A stretch of DNA of 36,794 nt from Leucogyrophana mollusca (taxonomy: Eukaryota > Basidiomycota > Agaricomycetes > Boletales). The translations under genes and the position numbers were made by a program. Shown in pieces: positions 21,923 to 30,547 of this stretch. Position 1 is the first letter of the stretch, and each line of letters starts with the position of its first letter. The notes beneath the pieces are model-generated. The model searched no databases. It saw nothing but the letters and a program-made list of their open reading frames with translations, and was not told the DNA's origin. The stretch is from positions 1 to 36,794 of the forward strand of contig MU266590.1 of NCBI GenBank assembly GCA_021014945.1, given 5' to 3'.

Positions 21923-22854
21923 ATGCGTTCTACTCTCGCTTTCTGCGTTGTCGCCGCCGCCGTCGCGCCCGCCCTAGCCATCCCTGCTCCCGTCCCTGCT
22001 TCGTGAGTACCTTGCGCTACCCAAATTGTTTTTTTCCTTACCCATTGTTATCTTCTAGTGCTAGGGGTACGAAGACGGTTAATGCCAGATGGTCTCCTCC
22101 TCCCATCCCGTCGCCGCCTCCCATCCCATCGCCACCACCGATCCCCTCATGCTGGGAAACGCGCAGTTGTAAACGAGACGATCTCACAACGGATATCACG
22201 AACCTGATCAACCAGGCGGTCAAGCAAGGCGTTATTACCCAGGATGACGCGCAGACGCTAGAGAAGCTCCCCGGGTGAGCTCCTTCGCCAGTCGATCCAT
22301 CGCTGTTTCTTAACCAATAACCTGTGTTAGGCTGGTCAACCCCTCGGACTTGCAGAATCTGCTGGACGCTCTTACGACTGACATCAAGGCGTTCATTCCT
22401 ACACAGACTTCGGCTACCACCACATCCAAGAGAGATGACCTGAAGACTGAGATCTTGAACCTCATCCAGGAGGCCGTGACTCAAGGCGTCATTACTCAAG
22501 ATGAGGCGAATACTCTGGACCAGCTTGTTAAGTATGTGCTTTTCATAACCGACTTACTTCACTGCCTGACATCTGCTCAGCGTTGTCGACTCCTCAAGTT
22601 TCCAGAGCCTGCTTGATTCTCTTGCGACTGATATCAGAGCCTTCCTGCCAACATCGACGCAGTCTAAGAGATGGTGGTCCCCGCCCCCGATTCCATCACC
22701 TCCTCCGATTCCGTCGTGTTGGTGGAGTCGTAGCTGCAAACGCGATGCAGATCTTGCGGAGAGATGGTGGTCGCCTCCTCCGATCCCGTCGCCCCCTCCG
22801 ATTCCTTCGTGCTGGTGGAGCCGTAGTTGCAGGCGGGAGGTAGACCTCGATTAG
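21923..22854 (+). CDS. Secreted, repeated peptide precursor with Kex2-type sites (novel)
   Basis: Four exons: 21923-22002, 22059-22274, 22331-22531, 22581-22854. They sum to 771 nt, giving 256 residues. Residues 1-19 form a signal peptide ending in APALA. Residues 38-64 are peptide copy 1, closed by Lys-Arg 65-66. Residues 67-133 and 134-196 are two copies of a helical spacer, each ending in Ser-Lys-Arg. Residues 197-218 are copy 2 (Lys-Arg before and after), and 228-249 are copy 3 (Glu-Arg before, Arg-Arg after); the tail is EVDLD. Each copy has the plan Trp, repeated SPPPIP units, then Cys-x5-Cys. Lys-Arg is the cleavage site of the Golgi protease Kex2, so release of short secreted peptides is inferred. 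There is no CaaX box, so it is not a basidiomycete a-type pheromone precursor. It resembles no family I know. A structural Pro-rich secreted protein is the main alternative. Confidence 0.85.
22090..22170 (+). repeat. Peptide copy 1 of the precursor (27 residues)
   Basis: Residues 38-64. One Trp, three SPPPIP units, then Ser followed by CWETRSC. Lys-Arg (22171-22176) follows directly. The residue before the Trp is a single Arg preceded by Ala, so the N-terminal cleavage is less clear than in copy 2. Relative to copies 2 and 3 it has one more Pro-rich unit, one Trp fewer at the start, and Glu-Thr where they have Trp-Ser between the cysteines. Confidence 0.8.
22177..22433 (+). repeat. Helical spacer repeat A of the precursor
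   Basis: Residues 67-133, interrupted by the intron 22275-22330. It starts DDLTTDITNLINQAVKQGVI, continues TQDDAQTLEKL, and after the intron has DLQNLLDALTTDIKAFIPT, a Thr-rich stretch and Ser-Lys-Arg. It is clearly homologous to spacer B. The pattern of Leu, Ile and Val suggests amphipathic helices. The Lys-Arg at each end could release it as a separate chain. Confidence 0.8.
22434..22671 (+). repeat. Helical spacer repeat B of the precursor
   Basis: Residues 134-196, interrupted by the intron 22532-22580. It starts DDLKTEILNLIQEAVTQGVI, continues TQDEANTLDQL, and after the intron has FQSLLDSLATDIRAFLPT and ends in Gln-Ser-Lys-Arg. Its intron sits at the same place and in the same phase (after the second base of a codon) as that of spacer A, so the duplication probably included the intron. 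Confidence 0.8.
22672..22737 (+). repeat. Peptide copy 2 of the precursor (22 residues)
   Basis: Residues 197-218: Trp-Trp, two SPPPIP units, Ser, then CWWSRSC. It is preceded by Lys-Arg and followed by Lys-Arg (22738-22743), so it has the cleanest processing sites of the three copies. Confidence 0.85.
22765..22830 (+). repeat. Peptide copy 3 of the precursor (22 residues)
   Basis: Residues 228-249. Identical in protein to copy 2, but 11 of the 22 codons differ, all synonymously. It is preceded by the linker DADLAER, which offers only a monobasic site, and followed by Arg-Arg and the short acidic tail EVDLD. Confidence 0.85.
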
Positions 22855-23455
22855 TTACTTAATATTGTTGATTTTACACACGGATGATCTGTGTAGTCTA
22901 TGATAGAACACTCACGAATTGAAAGAATTTGTGCAAGGCTCAAAACACTCGGGTAGAGATATGATGCAGGTCATGTGGTAGAGCGAATGAACTTTCAGCC
23001 TAAATACAATTCAGTCACTCGATCCACACGCACTCCTTGCACAATTGTTACGTAGCTGCAGAGGTCTCAAGTATTCTCCGATCATCGTGTTCTTTGTCAC
23101 TTGGTCACAACACGATCAGCAGTGCAACAAGTTCACTATGGGGACAAACGGGTCCCAGTCCGTCAAAGTATAGTCGAATTCTGTCGAACACGCAGTGGAC
23201 GCCTTGTCCGCCGGGCATTGTTCGCTTGCAACGAACTCCATCAATGGCATAAAACGGGCGCTATGCGGAAATCGTGCAGGCCGCTCCCAAGGGTTCCAGC
23301 GTTTATTTTGGACACATGCCTCATGACGTTCTTCGCAAGAGACATGCAACACAAGCGGTCAATTAGCGGGCCGCACGGCAGCTCAGGACCTCTGCGGTCT
23401 ACAAAACCAGTCTTCTCGGAGGGATATTCGATCCCACTCCTGCTGTGTCCTCGTC
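22855..23455. other. Intergenic region between precursor and pectin methylesterase 2
   Basis: It should hold the 3' UTR of the precursor and the promoter of the second esterase. Overlapping open frames on both strands at about 23037-23613 look like chance frames; none shows a family motif. I see no clear TATA box near the esterase start. Confidence 0.45.
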
Positions 23456-25063
23456 ATGAAACGCATCGCTGTAGCTCTCGTCGTCCTTGTGGGGCTTGTT
23501 TCGCGGAATTATGGACTGTCCCCTACATACACAGCATGCCAACTGCAAAAGCCTGCAGCTGCATCTCCTTTGACCGGGTGCCCCGAAGGTACCCTGTTCG
23601 TGTCCCCGACTGATTCGAGGGCCGACTTCACAAGTGTCCAGGAAGCTGTACTTTCACTGTGAGCCTTCCTACAGCAGTTGTTGGTATGGTTATCCTCATC
23701 CTCCGTAGTCCGGAGTCAGGTGACGCGACAATCCTCATCGGAGAAGGTGAATATTTCGAGATGGTCAATGTAACGCGCTCGGCCCCTGTTACTCTCTTGG
23801 TAACTGAAATTTTTGCCCCGCGCGGTTACAAGTTCTCCTGACACACTGTCGCGCTCTAGGGTCAATTGGACCCTGAAACAGCTTTCGATCCTGCGGGGAA
23901 CGCGTCTCAGCGTAACCTTGTGCAGATCTGGAACAATATTTATGTCAAAGACGGCTTGACCGACGAAGAGACAGCAACTCTCACCGTGGCCCCTCCTTCG
24001 GGCGTCCAGTTTGGCAATGTCAACTTCAGAGCCTACAACATCGACTTCGAGAACCGCGCTGTAAGTGTCAGTCAGATCAGCCACGTTCTCTACCTGATAG
24101 TGTATCGAGGCCAACTACTCAATTTCCCAAGCCCTTGTGACATCCGTGATGTATGCGAACGCTTCCTTCTACGGATGTGCATTTGCAAGCTATCAAGATA
24201 CGTGGTACACTGGCCATGGTGCGAGCACCTATGCTGTTGATAGCATCATTTATGGTCAAACTGATTGTAAGCATGCGAGCGTCCTATCAAATCGAGTGTC
24301 GAGTGTCCGACTGACATAGTTCTAATTAGACCTCTTTGGTTTCGGAACGGCGTAAGCCATTTGTTGCGAAGTCTTTCCATCGAAATTCATTCTATAATCA
24401 CGTTGCAGTTGGTTCCAATCTGTCACCCTCGCAAACCGTGCCTGCGGAGGGGGAATAACAGCATGGCAGGGCACTAATGGTACCAGGTACGGCGCTTACA
24501 TCGCGGACTCCCGGATCATGCGAGTGAGTATTGTTGTGCATCCAGCTTACCCAAACTAACGTCAGCGCCGTAGTCGCCCGACGCCAATGCCACGACAGTG
24601 ACCGACTACTCGTGCTTCTTAGGTGAGCTCTGGCTTTATATGATAAGAGCAACAGCAATGAATGGTATGCTCATCAGGCCGAGACTGGAACCCTGAAGCG
24701 GTTGCGGTATACCTCCGTAACTATATGGACGAAAGCATCCAGCCTGCTGGGTTCACTCCTTGGGACGGAGAGTACGCCGAGTCCTGCTTCTCATCTCACT
24801 GTAAGGTTTCTGACCCTGGCTCCAGGACCACCGTTCCCAACACTACTTATTACGCCGAATTCGATTCGTATGGTGAGTACACCCTTAAATGGTGAACTTT
24901 GCTGTCATAATTAAGATATCTGGATGCAGGACCGGGTGGAAATACGTCTGCCAGAGTACCACAGGACCATATCCTCACAGCTGTGCAAGCGCAAAACTTC
25001 ACTCTGGAGGACGTGTTCTATGGCACCCCTGCCTGGATTGACTTCGAATACGAGTATCTTTAG
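23456..25063 (+). CDS. Secreted pectin methylesterase 2 (carbohydrate esterase family 8)
   Basis: Ten exons: 23456-23658, 23709-23799, 23860-24060, 24110-24266, 24330-24351, 24409-24523, 24574-24622, 24678-24771, 24826-24872, 24930-25063. They sum to 1113 nt, giving 370 residues. The signal peptide is MKRIAVALVVLVGLVSRNYG. It is a paralogue of the gene at 19428: exons 2, 4, 5, 7 and 9 have exactly the same lengths (91, 157, 22, 49 and 47 nt), and all intron positions correspond. The active-site motifs SISQALV, FASYQDTWYTG and YGQTDYLFGFGTA are intact. Two differences stand out: the loop GTNLTAAPGNRYG of copy 1 is shortened to GTNGTRYG, and the normally invariant Pro after the catalytic Arg is Asp (LGRDWNPE). 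It probably de-esterifies pectin, perhaps with a different pattern or pH range. Confidence 0.92.
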
Positions 25064-28000
25064 GGCTGTCACGTAGTTGAAAACCCTCAGGCCTGTACGT
25101 CGTGATAGCGTCGTTCGTCTCAAATGCACGAGATAGAAGCCAGCGACCGTCACAATCGAATTGCAGGAAACGAAACACAAAAGTGCAGTGATCATGTACA
25201 TGGAGAAAAAAAAGACACAACAAAAACGAAAAACGGGCAGATGAAGAAAAAGGTCGTCTGGCATAGAAGTCAATGTGTGACGAGCCAGAGGGGGTGACGA
25301 GCGGCAGTATGAAGTGCCCTCGCCTCGGGAAGTGATGTCGACTAAGGGACAAAGCAAAAGTCACAACAGATAGTCAGCGCAAGAGAGGGTCTCCCAAGTG
25401 GCAGAGCAACGGTCAAGCACGCGCGCACTACGACTTACGCTCGCGAACGAGCAGCGTAGAAGCAACGTGCCCGACCAAGTGTTGCCCAAACCACTCCAGC
25501 ACGAGGTGCCCAAGAAGGGGCAGGCCAGGACTATGTGCACCATCGTCAACGACAGCACACATGATCAAGTCCGAGCACGCCCTGTGTAGAATACCACACG
25601 TCAGACCTTTTGATCACACCACAGAAAAGCAGGCAGAGACAAACCTCGTGATGGTGGTAGACCTACCCCGGTGCCGCACAACAAGGCCAGCGGCTTCCAT
25701 GAAGCCCACTGCAATCAACCTCCGGGGCGGATTCGGCGTTACTCACGGGAAGCCGGATGACCAGCATCCAGCCCTCTCCGGTGCTGGTAGTCGGTCGTTC
25801 AGGAGACGGCGCCAAACCTGCAAGAAAGGCATCCAGACAGGTCGGAAGGCACAACAGCTCAGGGGCACACAAAGAGCGACATCTGTAAAGCAAAATGTTC
25901 TATCTACGGGCGCAGGAGGAGGGCAAGGTGATCATGCAGGGCACTAACACCTCGCCCACCCCCCACAGTGCGCGGGCCTGAGCCCGCAGAACGACTGTAA
26001 GCAACAGCCAATCAAATCCGAGACTAAGACGACGTACCGTCTGTCATGCATGGATGTGCAGTTCGTTCTAGGTTAGTAAATCGCTGCTGTGTGTGCCCCT
26101 TCGCAAGTGTCTTGCCTCGCTGCCTGTAGCCTTTCAGGCGCAGGTGTCTTGAATGGCAGCTCCCTATTAGACGCAGCTACACGGACCGGAGCCCGCTTGC
26201 TCCGCCGCCGCCTAGAGGAGATTGACAGTAAGCCTCACTTCAACCACCTTGCTGTGACGGCGTGCGCCGCCCATCTGTCGTTGTATTCTGAAGAGCCAAT
26301 GGATCAGCCCAGGAACTTGCGTGCGAGGGGAAGAGAACACATACTGCTATGTCGCTCAGGCGACGCCTGCCATGACCTGGCAGGTGCACAACAAGTTGAA
26401 GTCGCTAAGAAGATTTAGGCTGAGGTTCTGCGAGAGAAGAGCGCGAAGGCCGTGGAACTTACTGCGATGCTGCTAGGGCAGTGCTCGCCGTAACCTGGCA
26501 GGTACCCCCCTGAATGCGCAGTCTGTCGCGGACGTGAGACTAATTATCTCCGGAAGTTAGATGGCTTCACCAACGAAGCACTGACATGCCTACCTCGAAA
26601 AGATCCGACGACAAGGGACTCGCCTGCATCCTTTGAGGCTTGACAGACATTGACAATGCCGGTGCCCAGTAAAAGGCTTGAAGGTGACGACCAAGTGAAA
26701 CGAGCAAGCAAAGTAAAATAAAAAGGGGTAAAGAATAAAAAGGAGGGAAAGAAAAACAATAAATGGACGGTGCAATTCGATGTGACGGGGGACATTGGCA
26801 GAAGGGAGTGTCGGGTAAAGGAGTGTGGCGAGCCACGAGCCACCCTGAAGCGCTATGCGTCGTGTTACTTGCCGATCAAACATAAAGGATAGAACATATC
26901 ATACGCGAGGATGCACTTCGTTTGGCTAATGGCTTTGCGGCATGAAATACGAAAAACGAGTTGTTGTTGGCCGCGGCACGGGACCAAGGTCGTCCAGCGG
27001 ATAAGTCACTAGGTCTTGTCAGCCTAGTCGCGGGCGTGCTATGGTCAGGTATTGGGTCACTCGGGATGATTCTGTAGAACGGCACATAAAGCGTACCCGG
27101 CCAGAGGCTATCACAAGCAGTTAGTTCTGCTGGTTCCCGAGCGCGTAGTGATGATCAAACTCACGTAGTATTGCTATCATAGCATGGTCGTTGCCACACA
27201 TGGAGCGCACACTGGGTCAGCATGGTTAGGCAATTTCAGTTACGATGTATAAGGAAACATACGTCGGATGATCCCAGTCGGCGCACCACGAACGCGTGGA
27301 GATGATAAGATGCCCGGGATCATTGGACACGGATAATCGCCTCAATGCCACAGCCTTTAAGGATCGAGCAGAGCGTCAGTGTCAACGGGAGCAGAGAGTT
27401 GTGTATGATTCACTTCAAAAGAGTGTTTATGCACTGCCCAAGACACGGTAACCATTGGCACGCGAATGTAGGGCATAGAAGCGTGGCACAACTGTTGACA
27501 AAGTCCAGTTCCGAGTCAAATCTAACAAGATGCTCGCCAGAAAATCAAGAGAACTTACGCTGACAACAATCATACCCAACTCCATAGAAATGAACCCTCT
27601 GGAGGCCGGAGGCTGCGGATACTGAAAGCGCCACCGAAGCCAATACGCGCCAACTGGGTGGCACGACTGCAATAGTCGTCTGTCTACAGGGCACTTGCGG
27701 ACTGTGTTTCGCCACGGCAAGGAACTACGAGCACAAATATCAGCCGCGGGGCCTGGTAGGAGGAAAGAGAGGTTGACCCACAAGCCGGATCGCAGGACCA
27801 GTGACAACGAAGGGGAAGTGGTGTAAGTATGGGGAATAGCTGGATGCAGGACCAATCGCAAACCCGATAGGGTTCATATAGGGCTTTGGGCGACGCTTTG
27901 ACCTGTGGCGGTGATGTGTGGAATATTGGTGATTAACGTTCTGAGTGGTGGGGGGTACCCGACCGAGCACCGATCGGGTATCTGAGATCAAAGATCTCAT

Positions 28001-28658
28001 GGCGGGATTGTTTGCTTTGGCTCCGCGGGAGCAAATATCGCTAACCCGAGCGCAGTGTCTTAGTCGAGCCCACATGGACCCATAGAAGAAACCTGGAGGA
28101 GGAAGGGACTTCCACCAAATATACATAAAGCGTTAGAAGGCACGTTCTCCAGGTCCATCCAACACTCGATCCATCAGAGGAAGCTACAACGTGGCCAAAA
28201 GATAATGTGGAAAGTAGATGTCAGTCAAAGCAAAGTCAAAGCGGTGCGCCCACAGAGCAAATCACATGGATTGAGATCGAGCCTCTTTCACTGGACAATG
28301 ACGATCAGCATAAGCGAAACAAGGCGTGTGTAGTACCATGGACACAATTCCTTATATTCTAGCAGCATGATAACTTGATGAAGAAAGCCAAAAGATGCAA
28401 GGCATTGAGAACAGGTAGCCACCCTGACGGGCGAAATCCTTAGCATTAGAGTCAGTCCATCGATAACTCACAATATAATAGAGGCTAATAGAGGTCAAAG
28501 CGGGACAAGGCCTGGGAGAGACATTATACGCGTGACCGCGACGCGCTTCGGAGTTTGAAAAGTCCAACCGTTCCAGCGCGCCTCTTCCTCGCGGCAGCCT
28601 CGGGCTTTTGTTTCTTGTTCTGCGACTGGTTCATTAGCTTTGCCTTTTGTGAACCACT
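25064..28658. other. 3.6 kb without a recognisable gene
   Basis: This is the longest gene-free stretch in the window. Open frames exist on both strands (for example 25561-25947 + and 26089-26418 +, and 27427-27861 and 27740-28126 on the minus strand), but their proteins have biased composition, no family motif, and no neighbouring exons joined by good splice sites. The word ACCTGGCAGGT occurs twice, at 26375-26385 and 26493-26503. I find no terminal repeats, reverse transcriptase or transposase motifs, and no tRNA. It could hold a lineage-specific gene, a non-coding transcript or an old decayed element. The promoter of the Aurora gene lies at the right end. Confidence 0.4.
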
Positions 28659-30023
28659 ATGACTTCTATCGGGGCAGTCACAAAACAGATTGCCGCTCTC
28701 GAAATATCCTCAAAAAAACCAGCAAATCCCGCACGACCTACTCACACCAAACAGCCGAGTCAGACAAATGTCGCAAAGCTTCTAACGAAATACGCCGCAC
28801 CCAATCCCATTACTGCGAAACCCACACAGCCTTCAGCTCTCCGAAATCAGACCAACTCTAGCAGAGCGGCAACGCCCCCGTCGCCTACCAAGGGAGCCAC
28901 TCAATCTGCCCTCGATATCGGGCGCTATGACGGTGGTTTCGAGCTTGATAACGAGAAGAGAGGAGAGAAGGTCTTCGGGGAGGCTGCTGAAGAACTTGCG
29001 CTAGATTCCAGTGTATCAAAGTATGCAGTTACAGCCTGACATGTTCCCTCGACTGATCGAACCGTATATACAGATCACGTCCTACCCGAGAGTGGAGTCT
29101 GAACTCCTTCGATATCGGTCGTCCGTTGGGGAAAGGCAAGTTCGGGCGCGTCTACATGGTCCGAACCAAGTGCGAGCCACAGTACATCCTCGCCCTGAAA
29201 TGCCTCTACAAGTCTGAAATCGTACAATCCCGCGTGGAAAAGCAGACCCGGCGTGAAATCGAGATCCAACAAAACCTCCGACACCCCAATGTTCTCCGGC
29301 TTTACGGATATTTCCATGATGAGAAGCGTATATTCCTCATGATCGAGTTCGCTGGGAAGGGCGAGCTATACAAACAACTCAGCAAACATGGGTGCTTCTC
29401 AGAGAAGCGGAGTTCACGCTACATCGACCAGATGGCGGACGCCCTTTCATATCTTCACTCGAAACACGTTATTCATCGGGACATCAAGCCCGAGAATCTG
29501 TTGTTGGGAATTAATGGCGAACTGAAGATCGGTGACTTCGGGTGGAGTGTACATGCCCCTGGCAATCGTCGGATGACGCTCTGCGGTACCCTTGACTATT
29601 TACCTCCGGAGATGGTAGAGGGCCGGGAGCACAGCGAAAAAGTAGATTACTGGGCACTGGGTGTTCTCACTTATGAGTTCATGGTCGGCAACCCACCTTT
29701 CGAAGACCGAAACAGCGTCAATGGTATGTTCTAGCCTGCCCCTGCAACACCGCTCGCTCGCTAACGATTCGCTCAAAGCTACCTACCGACGGATTGCGAA
29801 AGTGGACCTCAGGATACCATCGCACATATCACCCGAAGCAAGAGACCTAATAACCAAAGTAAGCCTGTGACTTATTTCCCCCGAGAGTGCCCACCGATGC
29901 GTCCATTCGCAGCTTCTCAAATACGAGCCAGAACAACGCCTTGCTCTTTCCGACGTCGCTCGACATCCTTGGATCACCAAATACCGACCGAAGGGGACAT
30001 CGAGGGGCGGTAGCGAGGTTTAG
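28659..30023 (+). CDS. IPL1: Aurora kinase (Ipl1/Ark1 type)
   Basis: Four exons: 28659-29020, 29074-29723, 29779-29858, 29913-30023. They sum to 1203 nt, giving 400 residues. About 125 disordered, Ser/Pro-rich residues precede the kinase domain: glycine loop GKGKFGRVY (140-148), catalytic Lys 163 in [12 protein letters not shown] (255-262) and [13 protein letters not shown] (275-287). The activation-loop Thr 289 lies in [18 protein letters not shown]. The WSVHAP and [12 protein letters not shown] segments are diagnostic for Aurora kinases. As the single fungal Aurora it should act in the chromosomal passenger complex, correcting spindle attachments and driving cytokinesis. The gene is convergent with beta-MPP. 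Confidence 0.95.
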
Positions 30024-30547
30024 CTGTCCGAGCGATCCACATGGGTGATGATTGCGCATACCCTGGACATTTTTTTTCTGACCTACGTAGGACTCTGTAC
30101 TGTAGTGTGTTGTGGTGTGTAGCACGCTGACATGTGTAAGCTGTTTTCCTGCTACTTAGTGCATCTGAATGGAGCCATACTAATACTCGACGACCTCCCG
30201 AAAGTCTCGAGTGTCTACACCAAAGAACGCATAGCAGCCCAGGCCCAGTACTTCTGCCTTGAACTGCATCGCAAGCCTTGTTTGCATAAGCCTGGTAGCT
30301 AATCTCAAAAGTCAACGCTCAGAAGCAGTGCGCCTGTGGTTTGAGAAGTTGCTGGTGATATACATCTCGCAGAACACTGTCGTGGGACGACCTTCTAGTA
30401 GATTATTAGATTTTATTCCGTGGTCTACTCGGAACAAACCATAGCAAACAGCAGTATTCTCTAACTAACGTCTCACCAAGAATCATCACATGTCTGCACA
30501 GGCACATTGGTCTTCTTGATCAATATATGGGAAGGGTGTTTGGGCCT
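30024..30547. other. Convergent 3' intergenic region
   Basis: Lies between the stop codons of Aurora (+) and beta-MPP (-) and holds both 3' ends. No coding sequence, RNA or repeat is recognised. Confidence 0.5.

Noticed and set aside
22038..22499. Minus-strand open frame rich in GGGDGMGGGD opposite the peptide precursor
   Set aside because: It is the antisense of the proline codons in copy 1; it has no start context or family match, while the plus strand splices into a coherent protein.
22090..22830. The short repeats in the precursor as a CRISPR array or a simple microsatellite
   Set aside because: They are codon-structured, lie in frame in a spliced secreted protein and differ mainly at synonymous sites; spacing and host are wrong for CRISPR.
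21923..22854. Precursor as a member of the MSDIN cyclic-peptide family of mushrooms
   Set aside because: MSDIN precursors are about 35 residues, lack a signal peptide and are cut at Pro by a prolyl oligopeptidase; this one has a signal peptide and dibasic sites, and no such oligopeptidase is in the window.
21923..22854. Precursor as a Bowman-Birk-like inhibitor because of its PPIP-type loops
   Set aside because: In those inhibitors the Pro loop is closed between two cysteines; here the Pro-rich part lies outside the Cys-x5-Cys ring.
25561..25947. Plus-strand frame of 128 codons in the gene-poor region
   Set aside because: Arg/Gly/Thr-rich composition without motif, no matching exons and overlap with an equally good frame on the other strand.
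26990..27065. A tRNA-like stretch with an ACTAGG/CCTAGT stem and a TCTTGTCAG loop
   Set aside because: There is no T-loop GGTTCGANTCC, no acceptor stem pairing and no B-box at the right distance.
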